64,000 bases of DNA from Companilactobacillus musae (GTDB lineage: Bacteria; Bacillota; Bacilli; Lactobacillales; Lactobacillaceae): contig NZ_BIFW01000009.1 of the NCBI RefSeq assembly GCF_003967595.1, forward strand, positions 92,048 through 156,047, in the 5' to 3' direction. Below, piece after piece: positions 28,716-36,874 of this stretch (within the stretch, counting starts at the first letter, position 1; each line of letters opens with the position of its first letter). The notes under the pieces were generated by a model that did not search any database, was not told where the DNA came from, and saw nothing but the letters and a program-made list of their open reading frames with translations. A program made the position numbers and the translations under genes.

Positions 28716-30107
28716 TTAATTTGTTTTCTTATTATTTTTAATTAAAAGAGCAAAGATAAAACCAATGATTGCCATTCCAAAGAAGAAAGCAAAGACTTTT
28801 TGATAACCAATCAAACCATTATTTGCAGGTAAATGATGATTTTGATTGGTTGTAACTAGAATCAAAGTTGCTAAACTGACGCCTAAAGATCCTAATAATT
28901 GACGGACAGTTGTAATAATGGCTGTTCCATGAGGAATCAATTCCTCTGAAAGTGAATTGCCACCTAAAGTTGTAGCTGGCATCATAACGAAAGCATTGCC
29001 GCCTTCAATTAACGTTGCAATTAAGATCATTGGCCAAATACTTAATTTAGAGTGGATAACAAATAACAAGAACCAACCGACGACGATCATTGACATTCCG
29101 GTTATTAGAGTGGCCTTGAAACCTATCTTGTCAGCTAGTTTACCAGTTAAGGGATTTAAGATACTTAAAACGATTGCTGGTGGAACTAAGGCAAGTCCTG
29201 ACATTAAAACTGAAGTATGTAAAATGTTTTGGTAATAAAGTGGATAGATAATAGTTACAACAATTAAAGAAATATATGAAAAACCAGTTAAAAGTACGGC
29301 CAGATCAAAATTGAAATTTTTCATAACTTTTAAATCTAGTAGTGGTTCTTGTTTAGTTAATTGACGATGAATAAATAAAACTGTCAAAACTAAACTGATA
29401 ATGAGCAAAATAATTAAATTGGTGCTGAAGCTCTTGGTTGCACCAGCTTGGTTAACAACATAGAGCAGACCAATTAAGCCAAGTAAATAAATAGTTGAGA
29501 TTAAATCTAAGTTAGCTTTGTGACGTGGCATAACATCTTTAATATTAATCAAACCACTGATAAAGATAACAATCATTATCAATAAAAAGATAACGAATAA
29601 TCCTTGCCATTGTAAAAAATTCAAAACAATTCCGGAAATAATAGGACCACTGGCCAAAGCGGATCCCATTACTAGTCCAGCATATCCCATTGTGGCACCA
29701 CGTTGTGATTCTGGTGTAATGGTCATTAAAACGGACTGGAATGATGGAAATAAAACACCAACTCCAATGGCTTCCAAAGCACGGCCGAACATTGCCATAG
29801 GGAAGTTTGGTGCCAAGATAATAATCAAAGTTCCTAGTGAAAATATTGCTACTACGCTTAAAAAGATTTTTTTAAACGAGAAATTATTTAATAGCCAAGG
29901 ACTGATCGGCATCATTATACACATGATCAACATGAATCCAGTTGTTAACCACTGGATAGTTGGTGCTGTGACACCGAAAAATTTCATTAATGTTGGATAA
30001 GCAGTTGATAATGATGACTGACTAATCGACATTGTGAAGGTTCCGGATAACAAAGTTATAATGAATAACTTACGAGCTAGGCTATTTTGGATTTCACCCT
30101 TATTCAT
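28716..30107 (-). CDS. MFS drug:H+ antiporter, DHA2 (EmrB/QacA) type
   Basis: A 463-residue membrane protein with 14 predicted TM helices. GRALEAIGVGVLFPSFQSVLMTI with the following PESQRGATMGYAG is the motif of the DHA2 multidrug-efflux group. It probably expels lipophilic drugs or metabolites in exchange for protons; the substrate cannot be predicted. AAGGGG precedes the ATG on the minus strand. It stands alone between two terminators. A cre-like sequence lies about 85 bases upstream. Confidence 0.85.
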   Translation of the reverse strand: MNKGEIQNSLARKLFIITLLSGTFTMSISQSSLSTAYPTLMKFFGVTAPTIQWLTTGFMLIMCIMMPISPWLLNNFSFKKIFLSVVAIFSLGTLIIILAPNFPMAMFGRALEAIGVGVLFPSFQSVLMTITPESQRGATMGYAGLVMGSALASGPIISGIVLNFLQWQGLFVIFLLIMIVIFISGLINIKDVMPRHKANLDLISTIYLLGLIGLLYVVNQAGATKSFSTNLIILLIISLVLTVLFIHRQLTKQEPLLDLKVMKNFNFDLAVLLTGFSYISLIVVTIIYPLYYQNILHTSVLMSGLALVPPAIVLSILNPLTGKLADKIGFKATLITGMSMIVVGWFLLFVIHSKLSIWPMILIATLIEGGNAFVMMPATTLGGNSLSEELIPHGTAIITTVRQLLGSLGVSLATLILVTTNQNHHLPANNGLIGYQKVFAFFFGMAIIGFIFALLIKNNKKTN

Positions 30108-30188
30108 AAAATACCCCTTCTTTTGTATAGTCTAATAACAATTTAAGGGTAACCTAATATAATTTTGGTGTCCAGTTCATAGCTTGAT

Positions 30189-30202
30189 ATAGAGCGCTTT
30201 CA
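30189..30202 (-). promoter_or_regulatory. Possible catabolite-responsive element
   Basis: On the minus strand TGAAAGCGCTCTAT matches 12 of 14 positions of the cre consensus TGWAANCGNTNWCA. It lies about 85 bases upstream of the MFS gene start. The 3' half is imperfect. Confidence 0.3.
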
Positions 30203-30279
30203 CTGTATTTAAAAATTTATAAAAACTATCGGGAAGTTGTTTTAAAGAAACTTAATGGACAAAATGTCTTGAACATACA

Positions 30280-30310
30280 AAAAAGCTAGGAACTAAATCC
30301 TAGCTTTTAA
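30280..30310 (-). terminator. clpP terminator
   Basis: AAAAGCTAGGA and TCCTAGCTTTT pair around an eight-base loop; on the minus strand they are followed by T-rich sequence. Confidence 0.82.
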
Positions 30311-30316
30311 TAAAAT

Positions 30317-30904
30317 TTATTTGCCAGCTTTGTTTGTCATGATTTCATCAATCAAACCATAATCTTTAGCTTCTTGGGCTGTCATGTAGTTATCACGATC
30401 AGTATCTTTTTGAAGTTTTTCGAAAGTTTGACCTGAGTTGTCGGCCAAAATATGGTTCAATCTCTTTCTTGTCTTCAAGATTTCTTGAGCAGCAATTTCA
30501 ATTTCAGTTTGTTGACCTTGAGCACCACCTAATGGTTGGTGAATAAGGACAGTTGAATTTGGTAGGGCAAAACGTTTGCCTTTAGTACCTGCTGACAATA
30601 GAACACTAGCCATTGATGCAGCCATACCTGTTGCAATTGTTTGAATATCAGACTTAACGAAATTCATTGTATCCATAATAGCTAATCCGTCGGTAACTGA
30701 ACCACCGGGTGAGTTAATATACATTGAAATATCCTTGTCGGAATCTTGAGCATCTAGGAATAGTAATTCGGCAATGACTGTATTAGCCATTTGACTGTTA
30801 ACTTCACCAGATAACATGATGATTCTGTCTTTTAATAATCTTGAGTAAATATCGTAGGCACGTTCGCCACGAGAACTTTGTTCAATAACTGTAGGAACTA
30901 ACAT
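30317..30904 (-). CDS. clpP: ATP-dependent Clp protease proteolytic subunit
   Basis: Serine protease core that degrades proteins delivered by ClpX, ClpC or ClpE. The 195-residue protein has the catalytic triad Ser97 (GMAASMAS), His122 (LIHQPLGG) and Asp171 (TDRDNY). I choose ATG 30904, with AGGAGG seven bases upstream, over a longer in-frame start at 30943 that would lie inside the CIRCE operator. It has its own promoter and HrcA operator (next entries) and a terminator, so it is a single-gene heat-shock unit. Confidence 0.97.
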   Translation of the reverse strand: MLVPTVIEQSSRGERAYDIYSRLLKDRIIMLSGEVNSQMANTVIAELLFLDAQDSDKDISMYINSPGGSVTDGLAIMDTMNFVKSDIQTIATGMAASMASVLLSAGTKGKRFALPNSTVLIHQPLGGAQGQQTEIEIAAQEILKTRKRLNHILADNSGQTFEKLQKDTDRDNYMTAQEAKDYGLIDEIMTNKAGK

Positions 30905-30924
30905 AAAATGCCTCCTGTTTTTAA

Positions 30925-30951
30925 TTAGCACTCTTAATAGCACAGTGCTAA
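30925..30951 (-). promoter_or_regulatory. CIRCE (HrcA) operator at clpP
   Basis: TTAGCACTC-N9-CAGTGCTAA matches the CIRCE consensus TTAGCACTC-N9-GAGTGCTAA with one substitution. It overlaps the last bases of the -10 and the expected transcription start of clpP, so HrcA should repress it. clpP in Firmicutes is more often controlled by CtsR; a partial CtsR-like GGTCAA is part of the -35. Confidence 0.85.
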
Positions 30952-30978
30952 TTTAGCATACAATGGTTAGCGGGTCAA
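30950..30978 (-). promoter_or_regulatory. clpP promoter
   Basis: On the minus strand TTGACC (30978-30973), 17-base spacer, TAAATT (30955-30950). Near-consensus vegetative promoter directly before the CIRCE element. Confidence 0.75.
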
Positions 30979-31005
30979 CAAACTAAGCTCGATAAATAAA
31001 AATAT

Positions 31006-32130
31006 TTATTCAGTTGTACTTTGAACACGCTTTCTCACCATGAAATCTTTGCATTTGGTCCAAATGAGATGGAAATAGTATGCAGAAGCAAATGATAATA
31101 CCCAAGTTAGTAAATAGCAAATGATAATGGTTAAGATAGGATTTATAGGTACTAGGTTTTTACCAATTAATCGCCAAATTATTTGAAGCCAAAAGACATT
31201 GGATAGGTAAGCTCGATAAGCGTAAGTTGCTAGAAAGTGAAAAACAGGTAAGGCTTTAGAATTATTATTGATATGATGAATTGCTAAGGTAGCGACTAAA
31301 CCAATAACCAATAGAGCATAAATTGTCATTGAGGGTTTGTAGTAAGGAGCATTGCCGAGATTAATAGGGTAACCGAAGGCAAATAATTCTTTGTTAGTCC
31401 AATAAAAGATACCTAAAATCAAAATGGACAAAATTGGGAAAGCTTTTTTTAGAAATTTTTCGAATTGTTTTCTAAACATCCAAGCTAAAACTCCAAAAAT
31501 TCCATAAATAACAAAACTAATGAAAATTCGATCTAGAAGATACCAATCAGTTTGGTGAATGCCGTGAAATACTTCTAAGTCATAAAATATGATCCAGGCA
31601 CTGAATAATATAGTTGTAATGATAATTGTTAAAATAGCGCGCAAAGAATTATTTTTGACCCAATGGGCTAAAGCCCAGAAAAATGGCATTAAAATAATGA
31701 ATTGAAGCATCATTGTATTGTACCAAAGGTGCGGTGCGGCATTACCATTGACAAAATTCCAAGCAAAAGTACCTATACTATTGAATTTGTTCACTTGTTG
31801 AACATTTGGAAAAATCAACAAATATGCCAATGTCCACCAAATTGTGGGTACAAAAAGAGCAGACCATTGTTTTTTCAAATAACCACCATAATTGTGCAAG
31901 GTATTTTGATTAGTCGTTCTAGTCGTAGTATATAAAATACCAAAAATAAAGGCTGGAGCTGTGAACTTGACCAAATTATAAATAATACCAATTGCAGTTT
32001 GATAATTAAAAGCCGGATTAGTTGTTAAAACTAAACTGAGTACGGTCTGCATCATAACGGCAGTACAAGCAAAAACCTTCATATAATCACCTATGTCGGT
32101 TGGACTTGTAGTGTCTTTTTTTATATTCAT
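31006..32130 (-). CDS. Acyltransferase-3 family membrane protein
   Basis: A 374-residue integral membrane protein with about ten TM helices, of the acyltransferase-3 family (OafA/WecH-like). These enzymes O-acetylate or O-acylate surface sugars such as peptidoglycan, teichoic acid or exopolysaccharide. The N-terminal helix starts after about 14 residues (DYMKVFACTAVMMQTVLSL), where the family normally carries an Arg/His motif; here the usual catalytic His is not obvious, so activity is uncertain. AAAGGGAG precedes the ATG. Its 5' region contains a 22-bp motif shared with the malonate operon. Confidence 0.75.
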   Translation of the reverse strand: MNIKKDTTSPTDIGDYMKVFACTAVMMQTVLSLVLTTNPAFNYQTAIGIIYNLVKFTAPAFIFGILYTTTRTTNQNTLHNYGGYLKKQWSALFVPTIWWTLAYLLIFPNVQQVNKFNSIGTFAWNFVNGNAAPHLWYNTMMLQFIILMPFFWALAHWVKNNSLRAILTIIITTILFSAWIIFYDLEVFHGIHQTDWYLLDRIFISFVIYGIFGVLAWMFRKQFEKFLKKAFPILSILILGIFYWTNKELFAFGYPINLGNAPYYKPSMTIYALLVIGLVATLAIHHINNNSKALPVFHFLATYAYRAYLSNVFWLQIIWRLIGKNLVPINPILTIIICYLLTWVLSFASAYYFHLIWTKCKDFMVRKRVQSTTE

Positions 32131-32153
32131 TTGAAAATCTCCCTTTTGTGAGT

Positions 32154-32175
32154 TTGTGAGATCAACAAAAGGAAA
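32154..32175. repeat. Shared operator-like motif, copy 1 (before acyltransferase gene)
   Basis: TTGTGAGATCAACAAAA followed by GGAAA. The core TTGTGAGATCAACAA is nearly palindromic (TTGT-N7-ACAA). A near-identical copy lies at 33175-33197 on the other side of the lysR gene. Here it falls about +5 to +26 relative to the predicted minus-strand start site. Confidence 0.6.
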
Positions 32176-32186
32176 CGCTTAACGTC

Positions 32187-32215
32187 AATATAATATCATC
32201 TTGAATAAAAAGCAA
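32187..32215 (-). promoter_or_regulatory. Predicted promoter of the acyltransferase gene
   Basis: On the minus strand TTGCTT (32215-32210), 17-base spacer, TATATT (32192-32187). The -35 touches the lysR stop codon. Confidence 0.55.
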
Positions 32216-33091
32216 CTATATTTTTAATTCAAATTTTTGAAAATCTAAAAAGAGCATGACTAGTTCATTACTTATTTCGCGCTTAATACCATTGATATCT
32301 TTGTGAGGTGAACTAAGGTAGATAGTTCTTTGCAATGGATCGGGAGTAAGACGTGCTAATTGGACTCTTGGTTGAATTGTTTGCCAGGTAACAGAGGGAA
32401 TAAAGCTCAAGCCAATTCCGGCTTCAATCAAGCCTCTAACGGTAGCAGGATCGTCAGCCTCATACATGTAATCTAATGTAATATCTCGTTTATTGAAATA
32501 GTTGTCGATCGTTAATCTCAAAGGATTATTTTTTGAAAGACCAATTAACTTTTCACCTTTTAATTCACTGGGACGAATAAATTGTTTGCTATAACCGTAG
32601 TTGATATTCCAGCCGACAAAGATTTCTTCCTTTAAGACCGGTACATTGTTTAGACCCTGAAGTGGTTTTGTAGTAACGATGAAATCGAATTGTTTAAAGT
32701 CCGTTTCTCGAACATTGTGTTGGGCAATATTCAATCGAACATTTGGAAATTTTTGCTTGAAGGTTGAGACGATTGCTGGAATGAACGGCGAAGCAACTTC
32801 CATTAAAAGTGAAATGGGATGTTCAGCTTGATCAGGCCCTCCTTTGACAGCATTGATACCGCGATCTAATTCTTCAAGACTATCGTTAACGTAACTATAG
32901 AAGAGTTTTCCTGAACGATTTAATTTTAATGTTCTACCGGTACGGTCAAACAATTTAGTATTTAGTTCATCTTCTAGCTGTTTAATGGTTTTGCTAACAG
33001 CTGGTTGAGAAACATAGAGAATATTGGAGGCTTTAGTAATACTTTCTTGATTAGCCACTACGACAAAATATTTTAATTGATTGATGTTCAA
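32216..33091 (-). CDS. LysR-family transcriptional regulator, divergent to the malonate operon
   Basis: A 291-residue LysR regulator with N-terminal winged HTH (LKYFVVVANQESITKASNILYVSQPAVSKTIKQLE) and a C-terminal effector-binding domain. It is divergent from mdcH, the place of MdcR in other malonate operons, so malonate or a derivative is the likely effector (inference). I set the start at TTG 33091, which has GAGGTG six to seven bases upstream; a GTG at 33100 is part of that Shine-Dalgarno. The inverted repeat TAACCA-AA-TGGTTA just upstream may be its own binding site. Confidence 0.82.
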   Translation of the reverse strand: MNINQLKYFVVVANQESITKASNILYVSQPAVSKTIKQLEDELNTKLFDRTGRTLKLNRSGKLFYSYVNDSLEELDRGINAVKGGPDQAEHPISLLMEVASPFIPAIVSTFKQKFPNVRLNIAQHNVRETDFKQFDFIVTTKPLQGLNNVPVLKEEIFVGWNINYGYSKQFIRPSELKGEKLIGLSKNNPLRLTIDNYFNKRDITLDYMYEADDPATVRGLIEAGIGLSFIPSVTWQTIQPRVQLARLTPDPLQRTIYLSSPHKDINGIKREISNELVMLFLDFQKFELKI

Positions 33092-33106
33092 AATTTCCAC
33101 CTCATA

Positions 33107-33120
33107 TAACCAAATGGTTA
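33107..33120. promoter_or_regulatory. Inverted repeat in the lysR-mdcH intergenic region
   Basis: TAACCA and TGGTTA separated by AA form a 14-bp inverted repeat immediately upstream of the lysR ribosome-binding site. Size and place fit a LysR-type recognition box. Confidence 0.5.
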
Positions 33121-33141
33121 AGTATCATGCTTTATATATAT

Positions 33142-33170
33142 TATACATGTTATCAATCGTTTCCTATACT
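33142..33170 (+). promoter_or_regulatory. Predicted promoter of the malonate decarboxylase operon
   Basis: Weak -35 TATACA (33142-33147), 17-base spacer, TATACT (33165-33170). A poor -35 suits an activator-dependent promoter. Confidence 0.5.
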
Positions 33171-33174
33171 GAAC

Positions 33175-33197
33175 TTGTGAGATCAATAAAAAGGAAA
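33175..33197. repeat. Shared operator-like motif, copy 2 (before mdcH)
   Basis: TTGTGAGATCAATAAAAA followed by GGAAA, the partner of the motif at 32154-32175 (one substitution and one extra A). It covers about -2 to +21 of the predicted mdc transcript. Confidence 0.6.
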
Positions 33198-33215
33198 AGT
33201 TGAGGGTGGATAACT

Positions 33216-34124
33216 ATTAAGAATTTATGGATTTTTCCCGGTCAAGGTGGCCAGAGAAGTGGCATGTTAAATGAAGTGCCGGTAGAAATGTTGAAAATAG
33301 TTAAAGATTTAACAGGAATTGAATTACGTGATGATGATCAAGCTTACCAAAACTCAATTCAAATTCAGTTAAGTATTTTGATCCTGCAATTGTTTAATAT
33401 TCGTCAATTGAAAAAAATTCAACAAGTTCCAGATGTTGTTGCAGGACATTCCTTAGGGATTTTTGCGGCGGCAGTGGCTGCTGGGGTAATCAGCGAAAAA
33501 GATGCAATAAGGATTGTCTATGTTCGTTCGCAAAAGATGCAAGAATCTTATCCGATTGGCTATGGGATGGGTGCAATCGTTGGTTTGACTAGAAAAGAAG
33601 TTTCACAATTAGTTAATCAAGTTAATAGTGATATTGAACCGGTTTTCACGTCAAACCAGAATTCAGAATTACAAACAGTTGTTTCGGGATCAATTACTGG
33701 TATCAAAAGAGTTTTAACTTTAGCTAAGACTAAGCATGCTCAAAAGACAGTACTCTTAAAAGTTCCTGTCCCTTCACACTCTCCTTTGATGCAATCAGTT
33801 GCTGATGTTTTGGAAAAAGAATTGGCAAAGATTTCGTTGAATGATTCCCAATGCATTTATTTGGCAAATTATAACGGTCATGCAGTTAGACAAGTTTCAG
33901 GAGTTAAATACGACATGATCAACAATCTAGTACATCCTGTTTATTGGGATACGATGATGGATGTTGCCGAAGAATTAGGTGTTGATACGTTATTAGAAAT
34001 GAATCCGGGGCAGACCTTTACCAAATTGATCAAAAGTAAATTCCCAGATTTTAGAACGATCACCATGAATAGTATGAATCTTGATGATATTCAATTTTTG
34101 TTAGAAAAATGGAAAAGAGGATAA
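33216..34124 (+). CDS. mdcH: Malonyl-CoA:ACP transacylase of malonate decarboxylase (epsilon), probable ATT start
   Basis: Loads malonyl from malonyl-CoA on the MdcC carrier protein to charge malonate decarboxylase. The FabD-like fold shows WIFPGQGGQRSGM at the very N-terminus, the catalytic serine in GHSLGIFAAA and the His of VPSHSPLM. The FPGQGG motif is coded upstream of the first ATG (33264); in-frame codons back to the stop at 33201-33203 include no ATG, GTG or TTG. GAGGGTGG (33202-33209) stands six bases before ATT at 33216, giving I/M-KNLWIFPGQGG, so I infer an AUU start. With it the protein is 302 residues, normal for MdcH. Alternative: a sequence error. Confidence 0.85.
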   Translation: MKNLWIFPGQGGQRSGMLNEVPVEMLKIVKDLTGIELRDDDQAYQNSIQIQLSILILQLFNIRQLKKIQQVPDVVAGHSLGIFAAAVAAGVISEKDAIRIVYVRSQKMQESYPIGYGMGAIVGLTRKEVSQLVNQVNSDIEPVFTSNQNSELQTVVSGSITGIKRVLTLAKTKHAQKTVLLKVPVPSHSPLMQSVADVLEKELAKISLNDSQCIYLANYNGHAVRQVSGVKYDMINNLVHPVYWDTMMDVAEELGVDTLLEMNPGQTFTKLIKSKFPDFRTITMNSMNLDDIQFLLEKWKRG

Positions 34125-34127
34125 TTG

Positions 34128-35768
34128 ATGGCTAAAAGAAGTTGGACTCAAAATCGTGATGCTAAGGCTGCCAAAATGGAAAGCGTTGCATCGTTATTAG
34201 ATGGTAAGTTCGTTAAAACAGAAAATGCTAAAGAATTATTAGAAGATGTAATTGAACCAGGCGATAAAGTTGTTTTGGAAGGGGACAATCAAAAACAAGC
34301 TAGTTTTCTTTCTGAAACCTTGGCTTCCGTTGATCCAGAAAAAGTTCATGATTTACATATGATAATGTCCAGTGTTTCTCGTCCTGAACATTTAGATATC
34401 TTTGAAACAGGTATTGCTAAGAAAATGGACTTTTCATTTGCGGGTCCACAAAGTACAAGAATTTCACAGATGATTGCGGACGGTACGATGGAAGTCGGAG
34501 ATATTCATACATATCTTGAACTCTATGCTCGTTTGTATGTTGATTTGATTCCTAATGTTGTCTTAGTGGCAGCTGATAAGGTTGATCATGATGGAAATCT
34601 ATACACAGGGGCTAATACTGAAGAAACGCCTGTTATCGTTGAATCAGCCGCTTTTAAAGATGGAATCGTTATTGTTCAGGCCAATGAAGTGGTTGATAAA
34701 GTTCCTCGAGTGGATATCCCAGGTGATTGGGTAGATATTGTTATTCCTGCAGATGAACCATATCAATTGGAACCATTGTTTACACGTGATCCCCAAAATG
34801 TTACAGAATTACAAATCTTGATGGGTATGATGGCAATTCGTGGTATCTATGAGAAACATAATGTTCAAACTGTTAACCATGGTGTTGGTTTTAATACAGC
34901 TGCAATCGAACTATTATTACCAACTTATGGAGAACAATTAGGTTTGAAAGGTAAGATTGTTCCTAATTGGGAAGTTAATCCTACACCAACTTTGATTCCT
35001 GCTATTGAGAGCGGTTGGGTCAAAACTATCCACAGTTTCGGTGGAGAAGTTGGTATGGAAGATTATATTGCTCATCGTCCAGATATTTTCTTTGTTGGAA
35101 AAGATGGAACAATGCGTTCTAACCGTGCATTTGGACAAATGGCAGGTCAATATGCTTTGGATATGTTTGTCGGTTCGACATTACAAATTGATAAATATGG
35201 TAATTCTTCAACCGTTACTAATGGTCGTTTATCTGGATTCGGTGGTGCTCCTAATATGGGAAGCAATCCTCATGGTCGTCGTCATTCAACACCAGCTTGG
35301 CAAAGTTTACGTCCTGATGATGATCCATTGGGCAAAGGTCAAAAACTAGTTGTACAAATGGTTGAAACTTTCGGCTCTAATAAGAAACCAGTTTTTGTTG
35401 ATCATTTGGATGCTGAAGAAGTTCAAAAAGAAGCTAAGTTAGCTAACGTTCCAATTATGATTTATAGCGAAGATACGACCCATATCGTTACCGAAGAAGG
35501 AATTGCATATCTTTATAAGACCGACAGTATGGCCGAAAGACAAGCTGCTATTGAAGCAATTGCCGGTGTTACACCAGTAGGTTTAAGAAGCAATCCTAAA
35601 CAATTGGCAGATTTACGTGCTCGTGGAATTGTTGCCTTACCAGAAGATCTAGGAGTTCATCGTAGTGAAGCTAAGAGATCCCTTCTTGCAGCTCAAAATA
35701 TGGATGACTTGGTTAGATGGTCAGATGGACTTTATAATCCACCTGCAAAATTCAGAAGTTGGTCATAG
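34128..35768 (+). CDS. mdcA: Malonate decarboxylase alpha subunit (acetyl-S-ACP:malonate ACP transferase)
   Basis: Exchanges the acetyl group on the carrier protein for malonate, giving malonyl-S-ACP plus acetate. The protein of 546 residues matches the usual length of MdcA and has the CoA-transferase-like fold; typical stretches are VNHGVGFNTAAIELLLPTYG and GRLSGFGGAPNMGSNPHGRR. ATG 34128 follows AGAGG by eight bases; the TTG at 34125 directly before it is less likely. It begins three bases after mdcH and ends three bases before mdcB. Confidence 0.95.
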   Translation: MAKRSWTQNRDAKAAKMESVASLLDGKFVKTENAKELLEDVIEPGDKVVLEGDNQKQASFLSETLASVDPEKVHDLHMIMSSVSRPEHLDIFETGIAKKMDFSFAGPQSTRISQMIADGTMEVGDIHTYLELYARLYVDLIPNVVLVAADKVDHDGNLYTGANTEETPVIVESAAFKDGIVIVQANEVVDKVPRVDIPGDWVDIVIPADEPYQLEPLFTRDPQNVTELQILMGMMAIRGIYEKHNVQTVNHGVGFNTAAIELLLPTYGEQLGLKGKIVPNWEVNPTPTLIPAIESGWVKTIHSFGGEVGMEDYIAHRPDIFFVGKDGTMRSNRAFGQMAGQYALDMFVGSTLQIDKYGNSSTVTNGRLSGFGGAPNMGSNPHGRRHSTPAWQSLRPDDDPLGKGQKLVVQMVETFGSNKKPVFVDHLDAEEVQKEAKLANVPIMIYSEDTTHIVTEEGIAYLYKTDSMAERQAAIEAIAGVTPVGLRSNPKQLADLRARGIVALPEDLGVHRSEAKRSLLAAQNMDDLVRWSDGLYNPPAKFRSWS

Positions 35769-35771
35769 TTA

Positions 35772-36563
35772 ATGATAGAAACAAGATTTTTACAATTAGC
35801 GCAGGCAGCTGTCGATGCCCTAAAATGGGAAGTTTCCTTTACTCCTAAACCTGGATTAGTTGATGCAATTTCCAATGGTTCACATACCGATATGGATATT
35901 GGATTATTTTTTAAATCTGCTGATAGTTTACTGAACAGTTTTACTGAAATTGCCATGAAGTCTTATCAACACCCATTAGATCTTGAATTGCGAGAAGAGA
36001 TTGGTCGTATCGGTCGAATTGCAGAAAAAGATATGTTCGAGGCTACTGATGGTATCAATACTCATAAAGGTGCTATTTGGAGTTTAGGGTTGTTGATCAG
36101 TGCTATAAGTAGTCAAGAAACATCTGATATTGAAGAAATTTTAATGGCTGCCAAAAGATTAGCTCGTTTGCCAGATAAGAACGTTATTTTGACCGAGAAA
36201 ACTCACGGGATGGTGACGGAACAAAAATATTCTTTGACTGGTGCTAAGGGAGAAGCTCAAAATGGCTTTCCCAATTTGACTAAGGCTTTGTCCTTTCGAT
36301 CAGATCAAGATGATTCTGATACATGGATGAGAAGATTGTTAATTCTTTATAGTAATGTTGATGATACCAATATCGTTTATCGCAGTAATTTGAAAGTTTT
36401 GTTGGAGTTTCAAACTTTGTCTGAAAAAATCGTTCAGACATCAAGTGATATTTTAGATAATCCCGATTTTAAAAAATTAGAAGAGTTTACTGAGAAATAC
36501 AATATTTCTCCGGGTGGTTGTGCTGATTTATTTGCCGCTAGTTATTTTTTAAAACATTTGTAG
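35772..36563 (+). CDS. mdcB: Triphosphoribosyl-dephospho-CoA synthase
   Basis: Makes 2'-(5''-triphosphoribosyl)-3'-dephospho-CoA from ATP and dephospho-CoA, the precursor of the prosthetic group of MdcC. The 263-residue protein belongs to the CitG/MdcB family: KPGLVDAISNGSHTDMD near the N-terminus, THKGAIWSLG in the middle, and SPGGCADLFAASYFL at the C-terminus are its marks. Lies between mdcA and mdcC in the operon. Confidence 0.93.
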   Translation: MIETRFLQLAQAAVDALKWEVSFTPKPGLVDAISNGSHTDMDIGLFFKSADSLLNSFTEIAMKSYQHPLDLELREEIGRIGRIAEKDMFEATDGINTHKGAIWSLGLLISAISSQETSDIEEILMAAKRLARLPDKNVILTEKTHGMVTEQKYSLTGAKGEAQNGFPNLTKALSFRSDQDDSDTWMRRLLILYSNVDDTNIVYRSNLKVLLEFQTLSEKIVQTSSDILDNPDFKKLEEFTEKYNISPGGCADLFAASYFLKHL

Positions 36564-36577
36564 AAATGGAGATAAAT

Positions 36578-36874
36578 ATGGAAAAATTACATTTTAACTT
36601 TGATACAAAGGATGCAATTTCAAAGCCTGTACATGTTGGTGTTGTTGCATCTGGTGATCTTGAAGTTATTTTTAGACCAACAGATAAAGAAACAGAAGTT
36701 AATATCGTTACTGGTAGTGATGGATTTAAAGAAGTTTGGGGAAATGTTTTACAACGTTTCTTTGATAGATATCCAATTCAAGCCGATATTGAAATCAATG
36801 ATTTTGGCTCAACACCTGGTGTTGTTAATCTTCGTTTGACACAAGCATTGGAGGAGTTAAAAGATGAAAAATAG
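36578..36874 (+). CDS. mdcC: Malonate decarboxylase acyl carrier protein (delta)
   Basis: Small carrier of 98 residues that shuttles acetyl and malonyl groups between the decarboxylase subunits. Ser25 in VVASGDLEVIF is the expected attachment site of the phosphoribosyl-dephospho-CoA arm. ATG 36578 has GGAGA upstream; an ATG at 36566 lies in the same frame but before that site. It overlaps the following fused subunit gene by 11 bases. Confidence 0.93.
   Translation: MEKLHFNFDTKDAISKPVHVGVVASGDLEVIFRPTDKETEVNIVTGSDGFKEVWGNVLQRFFDRYPIQADIEINDFGSTPGVVNLRLTQALEELKDEK

Noticed and set aside
32154..33197. Transposon ends or attachment sites around the lysR gene
   Set aside because: The two repeats are direct, short and placed at promoters; there is no transposase or integrase and no inverted ends, so an operator explanation is preferred.
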